Shown in pieces: positions 13,901-25,760 of a stretch of 64,000 nt of DNA (its first letter is position 1; each line of letters starts with the position of its first letter). The stretch spans positions 16,496,545-16,560,544 of the forward strand of contig NC_088790.1 in assembly GCF_949628265.1 (NCBI RefSeq). The letters are read 5' to 3'. Source of the stretch: Cloeon dipterum. Lineage: Eukaryota > Arthropoda > Insecta > Ephemeroptera > Baetidae. A program made the translations under genes and the position numbers. Below the pieces are notes generated by a model. The model was not told the DNA's origin, made no database searches, and was given only the letters and a program-made list of their open reading frames with translations.

Positions 13901-14829
13901 CATCTCCGAATATGGAGCGCGTCGGGCGCAAATTGATAGGGGCGCTGTTTATTTTGAAAGTGTTTGCTAACTTCGTCACAGCTGCATTTTGTCATTTCAT
14001 ATATGGATGGGTGTATCTCCCAAAGCGAATTTCCAAGCCGACGCCGCGCAATCTTTCTTCGTTATTTACTCGCAGATGTTTTGATCCAGATTTCTCTATA
14101 AATTTGTCACTGAAAATCAATATTATGCCATTGTATCATATCCATGCGACGCGTTAAAGCCTCCTTATCTGTCCTTATCAAATCCTTTTTGGCAGGGGCA
14201 AAACTGTATGTATGAAGGGAAACCCGGATTTTATCTCAACAGCGTCTGCAGATTTTGCTATAAGTGGCGAAAAAAATCTTTTTGGTAGAGATTTAGTTCA
14301 TAACAAACGGAATTTCCACGGCTCTTTTTTAACCGTGGAGATTTTGCAGTTCAGGATGAAAAATAATTATTTATCTGCTCTTTGATTCTGCTGCAAGCCG
14401 GAAATAATGTGGTATCACTTCCGTCTTAACCATAGATTACGTTCTGCTTTAAACACAGTACATCAAATTTTCCAAATCCCCAAAATTAAAAAAATAAAGC
14501 AAATTCAATCCTTTTAATGAATGCCAATCTTACATAAAGAGCGCACCTCTTACTCTGAAATTTTTTTAAGAAACTCTGTTTTAAAAATTGAGTCGTATCT
14601 CGTATCTACCAACAATTCGTTAAACCCGCAAAAAATTTGAAACAGCGAAAAACACTACAGTTTTCCAATTAAAATTTGCGATCCCCTTTTTAGTTAGGTG
14701 AAAATATTTTATTCGCTTTCAGCCTCACCGCTTTTCAATCGCACTCTCCATTGGGCACGCGAGCATGAGGCAAAAAGCAAATAAAGCAGACGCCGGAGAT
14801 ACCTGGGAGGTGGTCGTCGTGTAGACGAC
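7901..14829. other. Non-coding stretch with scattered CpG-richer patches
   Basis: I found no coding exon. GC-richer patches sit near 8200-8300, 8650-8990, 9770-10160, 10860-11160, 12740-13110 and 13300-14150. None has a recognisable peptide or a convincing acceptor-donor pair. Near 11515-11552 there is a hairpin-forming segment related to segments near 35950 and 53970. Everything else is AT-rich. Confidence 0.5.
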
Positions 14830-15026
<197 letters not shown>

Positions 15027-15593
15027 CGCACACTCAGGACGACTTCTACAAGAGAGAAGCAAAAGCGAAAAAAGGTTTTTAATACTCGCTGCAAACGACA
15101 CGCCGCGCGGTATGGGCTTGTCCGCCGCCTGAGCCACCCACTCGAGCTGCCGGCGAGACGGCAGGCGAGCCCATATATAGCAATTTGACACCTAGCTCCG
15201 TTTCATTTTTTTCTTTCGTATTATATATATTGTATATGTATACTAAGCTGAGAGGACACGCCTATTGTTTGCTACGGCCAGTTCGCGATGATCTCACTAA
15301 TAATTAACGATGCTCAACAACACAACACCTGAGAATGCATTAAAATAGCGTGTGGGATAGGGACAAACCTTATTCGCATCAGGCCCACCTTGATTTTTCT
15401 TTTACAGGATCAAAGTTTTCTATCAGTCGTACTAATGGTACTATTAATATTGAGAAAAATAAAACAGGAAGTGTGCTTACAGATAGAGGTCAGCAGATTT
15501 ACCTGAAGTTTTGGTTGCAATTTTTTAATTTTTGGAAATATGTTGATATTGTCTCAGAAATGCGAGCTTGGTATCTAATTGTCGACAATCTAA

Positions 15594-15766
15594 CCTCAGG
15601 ATGTCGATTTTAATAACTTTTTTTCATTCAGATTGAACAATTTGACGTTTTAAGCAAAGTATCTCCATATTTTCGCATCTAATACGAAATAGTTTCTTTC
15701 AAATTTCCCAACTCGCAAATCTCCAGTTCTGAGTGCAATGATATTATTAAAATCGACATCCTGAGG
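15594..15766. repeat. Foldback / MITE-like element with 23-bp perfect inverted repeats
   Basis: The 23 bases at 15594-15616 (beginning CCTCAGGATGTCG) recur exactly as the reverse complement at 15744-15766. The 127-bp spacer has no ORF. A perfect 23-bp match at this distance is unlikely by chance. It fits a small non-autonomous foldback or MITE-like element, but no clear target-site duplication flanks it. Confidence 0.55.
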
Positions 15767-16054
15767 CTCGATTACCCATAAATAGTTAATAAAAGATCGC
15801 ATTACTGTGAGAAAATCTCCGAAAATTCACTCCTTGAGAATCATTTTTAGATATTATTTTTAATGAAATCTTTGGTTCTTATCTGACAAATTATTTAACT
15901 TACATAAGGTAAAGTACGTCGTTTAATGGCCATTGCGTGTATCAATGTGATGGCCGGGCTGAAAAAAGTGTGTTTTGTATCACGCGGTTGAAATGAAATA
16001 TGATTTTGTTTGTACGAGACCTTTAGGTGTCTCGTGTTTTATCCGTAATTAAAA

Positions 16055-16730
16055 TGCCCGAAAACGTAGTTCATGGAACCCGAAAAACTGTTGTTCCTAA
16101 AACGTTTTGCCCGAAAAATATCAAACGACGAGAATGAAATGCTTGGAAAATTTAATTCATATCCTTCTCAGTGCAGGAATGGCTTTTTCATAGAAAGAAA
16201 ACAACGACACGTGAAAACAGTAGTTAAAAAGGCCGTTGCCCTGCTCTCAGCTATTACAACATGGTTTTAACTTTATTTAAAAAAAAATATGAAGCCTAAA
16301 TTATGCCTCAGGTGATGAAGTTCATGAGTTACGTCAACAAAACATGGAAGATTGGATAGAGTCCAGAAAATTCAGTTTTTTAAACATAGAACAAATAACA
16401 GCATATTGAGAGTTTTCACTAGTAGACTAATGAGATTTATCAAAACCCCTTATTGAACCATCTTCATTTTTCTGGGTAAAACTATTCTGTTTATAAATTG
16501 GGACATTTTTATTAAACTAACTATGAGAAAGCTTGAGGCAAACTCAGGGACATAACTGAGTGAGACTGCTGACTAAGACCTTCAAGCTTAGTCTTGTCTA
16601 ATAAATCAAATTAAAAACACAGGGAAACGTGAAAAAAGCAGTTTTCTGGCTAAATCATTTCGGGCAGTTCGCGTCTTTTTTCGGGCACTTTACATTTTTT
16701 TCGGGCATTACAATTTTACTCTTTGGGCAT
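16055..16730. repeat. Element bounded by inverted arrays of a TGCCCGAAA unit
   Basis: At the left end TGCCCGAAAA or close variants occur near 16055, 16078 (acCCGAAAAA) and 16108. At the right end the reverse complement TTCGGGCA occurs near 16659, 16680 and 16700, with a decayed copy near 16721. Short repeated units in opposite orientation at two ends about 600 bp apart suggest the subterminal repeats of a non-autonomous DNA transposon. The interior encodes nothing recognisable. Confidence 0.4.
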
Positions 16731-18755
16731 TCCAGTTTCGCGCACCGACCCTTACCAGTAGTTCGTATCTTAATGGAGAGGAAAAAAATAAATATTATTG
16801 TTTGTTTGCCACAGTTTGTTAAAGCGCAGTCCACACTTTCTTACAAATTAAAAAAAATGGTAACCGTGACAGGCATACAACACAGAAGGCTCGTCGTCCC
16901 TTCTAATTTAGTTCCAGAAATAAACTTTCTTTAATGAGAGCAAATCCAAATATTTCTTCAATAACAGAAAATACTTTGGATGAATTGCGCTTAATTGCAA
17001 AGGAGTTCAACAAAATCAGCTTTTTATGAATATGAAGCTCAATAAAGAAATCTCACATTCAAGTCGGTTTCAAAACAATAATAAAAATTAATGAAGCAAG
17101 AAATTTGATAAAAAAATTAACTGTTTAGTTAATGTCGAGCGAAAACGTACCCTCTGGACTTTAGTCTCGGCCAACGTCAGGCTTCTCTCTTTACATACGT
17201 GCTGTGAGAGAGCCGATCAAACTGCAACCTCCGGCGACAGCAGCAATGTGCCGCCTTCAATTTGCATGGTCAATGAGCCTAATGAGGGCCGGATCAATTA
17301 CTAACCAAACAAGCCTGACGGGCGGGTTTCACCGAGAAATTAATCTGTGAATAAATTATCGACTCATAACTATGTACTGCCTTTTAGCCAGCAATCAGTG
17401 CACAGCCGCTTGCGGTCGTTAAATAAATCGATGAACAAATATTGATAAAACTCGATAAAATCAGATCAACCTGCCTACGTGCGCTTTTTTATCTACCTTT
17501 TAGTTAAAACGAAGTGTAATTTTGGTGTGTACTCTTCATGTTTCCGCTGGCGTTTGGCTCTTCGAATTACACTTTCCCCCGTGCAGTTTCGAGTTTCAGC
17601 CGAATGGATTAAAGCGGACCAAGCGAAGCCAGACAATCTCATCTCTGCTGGCAAGCAACATGAATACGCAAAATCCCAACTGCCTTTATGTATTCTTTAC
17701 TGATTCTTTTACTTTCTTTCTAAAAAAAAAAAAAAATTAAGAAATAAGCCAGATCATGCTGAGCTAAAAGAAACTAAATGAGCAGAGTTGCCAAGAATAT
17801 CCTGCAAATGAAATTTATTTGGTTCAAGATGCGAGAGCGTCGCAGTTAGTCTCGCTAACTTTCAAACGAAAATATTTCCCGCCAGAGCGTCTTGGTCAAT
17901 TCGGCCTGATTTCAATTTTGCCGTTCAATAAATTTCCCTTTTCACAACCCTAGCAGATGCGTGGGTATTCTTAGTTTCAGATTCAGTTGCTAAAATGGGG
18001 TTAACATGTTCTACATTAAGAATGTGATAAACAGTGCAATTTTCTTTTGAACAAATCCCGAGAAAAACAAACCTTGAACGGAAAGCACGTGTTGATTAAT
18101 TTATTTCATCGCCTCTGTTGAGATTGAGGATCTCACGCTTCTCTACATTGGAGAGGTGCAATTTCTAAATTTAAAACGAGTCTAATTCTAGAAATCGATG
18201 ACCCCTTACACAACCACGTGCTCAACACGCGCATTTTACTTGGCGCTAAAAACCGAACTCGTAAGCTTGATTTGCAGAATTTCTTTCCTGTTGGTGTAAG
18301 CTCTCTCACATTATCGAGCTTTATTTAAGATATATGTTGTTGGATTTTCATAACATTTCTAATCTCGCTGATAGAAACGGCTTTTCTCGCAACGCCAACT
18401 CAAAGCCGTAGGTTAAAGTTCATTAACATCAAGGCCAACTGCTCGGATGTTACATTTTTTCACTCCAAGCTAGCTGGTGCCAATCATGGCCAATAATATT
18501 CACCAAAATTTCCCGAAGTTTCCGATGCTGCCTTTATTGGCAGGTCAATCAATTGACTCTGGGACTACCATTGAATTTATTAAATATTTTATGACTTTGT
18601 TTGGGTGGTCACTGCAGGCTTAGGTTTCAAACCGTCGATAGAATTTCTAATATCCTCTGCTTTCTTTCATAGCTTTCAAGCACCAATAAATTGGCAGATT
18701 ATAAAGCTGTGTCGTTGAGTCATCATTAATTTATTCTTGTTGAACCTGTTCACAG

Positions 18756-21700
18756 GATTTGAACAAAACCGAGCAGGGCACCGAACTTGAAACCTTCCTG
18801 CCCCGTGATGGAATCAAGAATCACGTTTCTGGAATCGGAGAAGGAGTCCAGGGAAAGTAAGTGTTTTTGTTATTATGTTCTCTAATAATCACTATCTCGG
18901 AGATTTTCCCGATGGTGCACTTAAAATAGTTAATTAATCTCTCGTTGCGACCTACATTTAGTGCAAATTGGTAAATGAAGATTCGGCTTTGATAATATTT
19001 TTCATTGCGAGATAGTGTTTGCGCGTGAAATTACGTACTCGCAATTAGTACTGCGTGTGCAAAAACTGTCCTCGCGGTGGCCTCAAAACCAGAGTCGCGC
19101 TCGGCGTTTCTGCCGCACCGAATGTGGGGACAGACAAATCGTTGAAGTTCACCCCTCTTGACAGACGATCTCGTCGCTAATGCACTCGTCATTGCGGAGC
19201 ACAGCAAAAATAGAAAATAAAGAGTACAGGGAGACACCTTGTTCAAACAACATTTGCGCGTTAATCAGAGCTAAAAAAAAGCCATGATAAATATTTTTTG
19301 AAATTTTGAGCGGCCTCAATCTCTTGATATGTTTTTTTGATTACTATTCAGAATCGATTTTGATTTATTATACCTGCCAATCTGTCCAGAGACAGCAGCA
19401 GTGGAGTGCACAAGCGGCCTTCTGCCAGGAAATCGCTCAAGACGGAGAAAAACAATGGGACATTCGAGTGAATTCAATTTCAAATTTATTTTTACCCTTT
19501 TTTAAATTGCAATTTATGAAACGAGAATGTCTCTCTGCTGATCATCCGAATCAATATTTTTTTGCTTTTTATCCCTGTCAGAGGACCGGGAAGGGCGCAC
19601 ACTCCCGGAATTTAATAATCACATTTCGTATAGAGAGAACTCCTAATAAATTCTTCAAATAATCTATCTTTGAGTCAGCTTAAAATTAAAGTTCACGTAA
19701 TTTTGCAGACATTTTTATCAATAAAAATTTCCTTTTAACATGTTATAAATATCATTCATGCACAATAAAACCTTTTGCGTCAATATTTAATCTTGGTTTA
19801 ATCTTATTTCATAAATTGCAAAATTTGGAGTGAAAATGCATGGCGCTATAAGATCGGATCTGCAACCACATTGCACGCTTTGAAGGGTTTAAACGGGTGG
19901 AAACCAGCAACAGGCCATTCTAAATTCCGATTTCATTCAATTTGCCAGATACATACCTGAGGCAAATGGTGACGGAGCATTCAAGCGGGCCAACGAGGAG
20001 CCCTGGGACCCATTCAAGGAAAGAAAACTCGATCACCCCACCACGTAAGCTTTTCCGAATTAAAACCAACGCGTTCAGGACTGAAAATTTCCCCCTGCAG
20101 CGACTGCGACACCCTGACCCACCTCCTGAAGGCCAGTCTGGGGTCTGGAATCCTGGCAATGCCGATCGCGTTCAAGCACTCGGGCCTTACGATGGGTGTC
20201 TTTGCCACGGTGCTGGTCGCCATCATTTGCACACACTGCTCCTACATCCTGGTGAAGTGCGCCCACAGGCTGTACGTCAGGACCAGAGTGACGGCGATGA
20301 GCTTCGCCGAAGTCAGCACGGTCGCCTTCAAAAACGGGCCCGCCTGGAGCCGTCCCTACGCGCAGCTCTCCCGAATGATTATCCTGGTCAGCCTGTTCCT
20401 CACCTACTTCGGCACTTGCAGCGTCTACATTGTCATCATTGCCAACAATTTCCAACAGGTGAAATAAAAAATATTAGAAACAAAAGTTAACAAAAATTAA
20501 GAATTAAATTAGAAGCATAACTTTAATATAGAAATATTTTAGAATTTTGCAGTTGCACGTCAGACTCATTTTTATTCCTAATAATATAATTTATTCTTGA
20601 ATCAAAATTAAGAACACACATTTCAGTTGCCAATCGGACGAGTAAAAAGTTGGAGTTTTAAAAATCAAAGTTATTGACAGTAAAGAAAACTCTGAGGATT
20701 TACTCGGCAAAAAATCTTATGAACACATTTGCGGAAAGTAAAAAATTATACACTGATCAATTCACACCAAAACCCGAAGTTAGTTAAAATGCTTAAATTC
20801 CATTAAAACGTCCCTTTAATTCATAACCATTTTTAGTGCTTCTTTTCCGGGAAAATAAATTATCAGTTAAATTTTAAATTTTTCCTGGTTGCAATGTTCC
20901 ACCGGAAACCCACAAACGTAGTACTATTTTATGACGTGCTTAAGAATTCATATTTTTTCATATAATTTTGTAACGAATAATAGAGTAAAAATAATTGAAA
21001 ATCCCCATTAAAATATTGCCTTTTTGATTAAATTTTATTTTTAAATATTTTCCGCAGGTGATTGAGCAGTACACGCAAGCATATTTGGACCAGAGAATCT
21101 ACATCGCAGCCTTCCTGATTCCGCTCATCCTGCTGAGCTGGGTGCCAAACCTCAAGTACCTGGCGCCGGTGTCGATGCTGGCCAACGGACTGATGGGCTG
21201 CGGCCTTGGCATCACCGTCTATTATCTCGTGCAGGAGCTGCCGGCACCTTCCGAGCGACCCCACTTCAACGGATTCGGTGGCCTGCCACAGTTCTTCTCC
21301 ATTGTTATCTTTGCCATGGAAGCCATCGGCGTGGTGAGCAAAACACTTTAGTCATTTTTAATACGCAGTTCGATTTTATTTGCTTACGCACTATTGGGTT
21401 TTCATGCACCTCTCACATTATGCGCAGTGCATTTTTAAATGTTTTGTCCACCGCGCGAGCAGTTCAATATAGGGTTAATTTATTTGGCCTGCATGACTGT
21501 AGCATACCAAAATGATTTTGATTGTATTTTTATGTTATGTACCGACCCAGATATAAAAATTCATGCACTACTTGTTTACTAGTGAAATAACTTTTTGGGT
21601 TTAAGTCATGTGTCAAAAAGCTAACGGAGAGGGAAAGTTTAAAAAAACCATAAATGGTTACGATCAATTAAATTAATAAAAAAAAATCGTCAAAAACATT

Positions 21701-23430
21701 TTAAAATGCAAAAATTTCTATGCACCATAAAAATATTTTCCGAAATAAAAAAATAATTTTTTGTGCTTCTCAATATTTGATTTCTTAAATTAAAGGGTAT
21801 TCATTTACTTCTTCCTTAGACAAAGTGTGAACAAAATTTCAGGTCATGCCTCTGGAAAACAACATGGAGCACCCTCGTCACTTCCTAGGTCTAGCTGGCG
21901 TCCTGAACCAGGGCATGGCTGGCGTCACCATGGTTTACATTCTGCTTGGTTTCCTCGGCTACCTGAAATACGGAGATGAGACCATGGGCTCCATCACCCT
22001 CAACCTGCCCACCGACGAATAGTAATAAACGACAGCGCTCATAAAATAGCAAAATGATTAATTTTTGATCAATTTTGTATCCAGCTTGGCTCAGTCTGTG
22101 AAAATTTTGATCGCGCTGGCCGTGTTCTGCACTTATGGACTCCAGTTCTTTGTTTGCCTTGAAATTTGCTGGGACGGAATCAAGGACTACTACAAAAGCA
22201 GCCGGCTCGCAAACTACGTTCTGCGCACGGCACTGGTCACCCTCACTGGTTAGCCGATTGCTTGATTTTACAGTTGGATCAGGTGAAACTCAAATTTTTC
22301 TTTTATAGTCGCTCTGGCTGTGGCTGTTCCTACGATCGGACCCTTCATCGGACTTATTGGCGCCCTGTGCTTCTCTATTCTTGGTCTCATCTGCCCCGCA
22401 GTCATCGAGATGGTCACTTTCTGGGAGGAAGGTTTGGGACCTGGTGAGTTCATATTTTCTTTAAGTTTAGCAGGAAAATAAAAAACCACGTGAAATATTA
22501 TTTTTTTTCTATTCACTTTTGCTACTTAAATTATTTGATTTGTATACTTTCTCTAAAATTTGATTTTTTTATTGGTGTTTTATATCGACCTTCATTTTAT
22601 TCTTTATTTAACTTGCTCTTATACTCTCTGATTATTCTAGCGAATTTTCTTATTTTCCCGAATTTCTTTTTTAATGTCAGGATAATCTCCCAAATGAAAA
22701 CCTTAAACCACTGCAAGCCAGTTTTTGTCTGAAAAAGAAGAAGCAAGAAATGTACAGTTTTTTAGGTGATAGATTGTATTTTTTTTAAATTCATGATTAC
22801 AAATTCGAACTCTTCGCAAAAGCAAAAGAACGTTTAAAAAATACTTGGAGCGTTTTTTTTGTAATTTTGTCTTTTATGATATGGGCTATTCATGTAGAAC
22901 CCAGGCTGTCAAAATTAAATTGGAAAGAGTTATATTTCCCTGGGATTTTTTTGAAAGGGAATTATCTTAATTAAATCAATTTTAAAATAGTGGAATTTAC
23001 TATTTTCATTCGGCTGAATAAAAATTGTTGAAAAAGCCTTATTCCAGCCAAAACCACTGCATTTACAGTCTTTTAGCCCATTAATTGTTTTCTCCTTTTT
23101 ATCACACACCCTGCTTGAAAATGCGTGTCTTTTTAATTTAAAATAATACTTTTACTGTCACATATTTATATAGTAGTATAGAAAGTAAGACGGTCTTTTT
23201 CTCTCTTTAAAGGTAAATGGCTGTTATGGAAGAATCTGGCAGTAAGCGCCTTTGGCGTGATGGCCCTCATTTTCGGCACCCTCACGAGTATCGAGGACAT
23301 CGTGAAGCTGTACTCAGAAGACCACCTGGCTCACTCCGAGGAAGAAGACCATATCCACGCGCTGAACCATACGATTGCCAATGTAACAAGTGCAGTCGTA
23401 GAAGAGATCATGACCACCTTGGCGCCGTAG
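18756..23430 (+). CDS. SLC36: Proton-coupled amino acid transporter, SLC36 / pathetic type (5' exon missing)
   Basis: This is a multipass membrane carrier of the amino acid/auxin permease family. SLC36 members move small neutral amino acids together with protons across plasma or lysosomal membranes and feed growth signalling. Exons: 18756-18856, 19949-20044, 20101-20458, 21058-21333, 21843-22021, 22085-22248, 22309-22443 and 23213-23430 (TAG). Every junction keeps phase and gives 508 residues. Family hallmarks include ELETFLP near the N-terminus, LTHLLKASLGSGILAMPIAF at about residues 71-90 (first membrane helix), VPNLKYLAPVSMLAN, FAMEAIGVVMPLENNM, and the final pair of hydrophobic segments before a hydrophilic tail. 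About eleven helices are expected. No in-frame ATG precedes the first helix, and the first visible exon has a good acceptor, so a short upstream exon with the start codon is missing from this model. A possible polyadenylation signal AATAAA lies at 24176-24181. Intron 7 (22444-23212) and intron 3 (20459-21057) are AT-rich and empty. Confidence 0.93.
18857..19948 (+). other. SLC36 intron with embedded repeat
   Basis: This intron separates the first two visible coding exons. It contains, near 19563-19600, a segment with GGACCGGGAAGGGCGC that recurs in an intron of the lysine-rich gene at 26264-26312. No coding exon is apparent inside. Confidence 0.6.
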
Positions 23431-25760
23431 GACGTGTGTTGCAAGCGTGAATTAATTTCGGGCTTCTGATTTCATATCTCTCACCACCTTGGCACAATTC
23501 ATTCAATTATGATATGATAACTAACCTTACTTAAGGTAGGGAAACTACTAAAATCATATTTTGAACAACCTTTTGATGCAAATTTTCCAAGTTTGGTAGC
23601 TGTTTTTGCCACGCCAAGCTTTTTGAACAGCCTTTTTGTTGTAATTAAAAAATGCCACAGCTCGATTCGAAAATAGTTAAAATATTTAATTACTAGGTCT
23701 GATGATGCTGGTTTTAGTAAGTTATTATTTCTGAGTGTTGATTTTCTTAAATGCGGAGAATGATGTTACAAGAATTAATGCATTTTGTATGGATTTTTCC
23801 GAGCTTCCTAGAAGGGCGATTCAAAGTGGCTGGATCTTGAATTTGACTCTACTCGGAGCCAGATTATTTTATTTATAGTCCCTCCTAAGACTCTTAAACT
23901 TTAATCTCGGTGTTTTGCATTTAGCAAACAATAAGCTAACTGCATTTTCCGAGAAAGTGACAAGGGGAGACAACCTTAAATTGTATGACCTTAACGTGTA
24001 AGGAAAAACTTTGTGCTATTTTTCATTTTAGTATAGTTTTTGAAAGAAAAGCTGTAGGTACGGCGAAAATTGAATGCGTGGATTAATTTAACTCCCAAGC
24101 CTCCCCAGCCCATTTAGAACTCGATTTCGTGTCGCTGCGTGCGGGGCCAATTTTTGTACGAGATTTAATGAGCAGAATAAATTGACGAGCCTCAAAATTA
24201 CCCCAGGTGCATTATTTTCGGGAATCAAACAACGAGAGTGACAATCGCAGACGCAATTTATTATTTCTTCCTTATCACATTAATCGTAACAAACGTCATG
24301 TGTGTGTAAAACAAGGGGAAATCAACAGCCCTTATGCATTAGCTAAGCTTACTTTATAGCTAAATAGCAAAACGTATAACACCCCCGGTTGAAACAAAAT
24401 TGCAGTAAAAACATAACAAAAGTTTGAAATAGGTAAAAAAATCCTCACGTTATGGGTAAAATTAAGCAACAGTTCAAAGAGACAAAACAGCAAACAAGGA
24501 ATTAATGCAGCAATGTCAGTAATTCAAGGGATTTCGGCACCGTTTTGGCCAAGTAGAGAAAGTCAAAGCGAATTTTAATTCTAGAGATATGCTTGTGGCC
24601 CCGGGTCACGTGAATTTGGTCACTTTTCGGTCTGAAATAATGGGATAAATCGATACAGGGGGCAAAACTCAGCAAACAGTCTCGTTTCTTAACCTATTGG
24701 CTTAAAATTAGTGAATTACTTGTATGTAACTTGCAGAAGTGTTACCGAAAACAATGATTAAAATACATTTCAGTAATTTTTCCACTTTAGAAGCCAGCTC
24801 TGGCATTGTCGATACGTGAACATTTAGGACCATCATATTTTGCGATTGTGAAAATGAAGAAAGCACGGTAAACAATCTGAGGAGTGATAAAAATAGATGC
24901 CACTGCAGATTTGCATTTTTGAGTGATGACGTAGAAAACTCTTCAGCACGACTGGATTGATTTGAACACCTAGGGGGGCAGCTGCTAACTACAACTCGTC
25001 ACGTTTGCATGCAACCATTCAATCTCATTATTTATGTTCAACCGCCCCAAAATGTACCAACTTGTCTTTTTGGGGGATTTCAATGATCAGAACAATTGAG
25101 CATTTGGCACATTCAGGAGCAGAGATGGAATCAGGGAAAATACACAACTCCTCAGAACGTATGAAAAGGGAAAATTATAACAATGGCTCCACAATGGGTT
25201 TTGGTCGACAGAAAATTAAGTTCCCAATCACAGATTGCCAGCGATGGTTTGTTTACACAAGATCGAAGCTACTAAGAGCCTGTGGGATGGAAGTGGACAC
25301 AGCGACAATCATGGGAATGCTCAGAGTACAAGGAATCAAATCACACTTTCACAATCTCTCGGCCACTCACTCACAACCAGATTTTTAAAAATAGATTTAT
25401 GCTCTTAGTTGTACCCTCAGTTTTTATCCGAAAAATTTGCACCCACTTTTTGAAGCCTTGGCATCCTTCTATACTCTCGCTTGCTCGCTATGGAACGCGT
25501 TAATTTGTGCTGCGAAACGCAATATGAGTGGAAGACGAAAATCAAAGGGAGGTTCCGTTCCGTCGGAGGCATCGTGATACCAGTTTCTGGAATTAACTTT
25601 TTGTGTTTCACTCCTCTCGGGAGTTTTGGCATCTCGAACTTCAGTGTGAAGGATAAACGAACGCAAATCAATGAGCAAGCTGGCTGGTCAAACACCAATC
25701 TTAGATTTTGTATGTCTTTTGAATCGCGAGAATGCCTCAGATGCCTGTTTTTCTCTGCAA
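23431..25760. other. 3' ends and intergenic space between convergent genes
   Basis: The SLC36 gene (plus) and the lysine-rich gene (minus) face each other tail to tail. AATAAA occurs on the plus strand at 24176-24181 and on the minus strand at 24257-24262, so the two 3'UTRs may meet near 24.2 kb. Both signals are far from their stop codons (about 0.75 and 1.5 kb). Open frames at 25005-25388 and 25417-25825 show no recognisable protein. I see nothing else. Confidence 0.5.
24176..24181 (+). terminator. Candidate polyadenylation signal of the SLC36 gene
   Basis: AATAAA, the first canonical signal after the TAG at 23430. The 3'UTR would be about 0.75 kb. Confidence 0.4.

Noticed and set aside
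20075..20455. Minus-strand frame of 126 residues
   Set aside because: Shadow of the GC-biased third positions of SLC36 exon 3.
19942..20490. Long plus-strand frame of 182 residues
   Set aside because: It overlaps two real SLC36 exons in a different frame. The transporter frame has family motifs and matching splice phases, and this one has neither.
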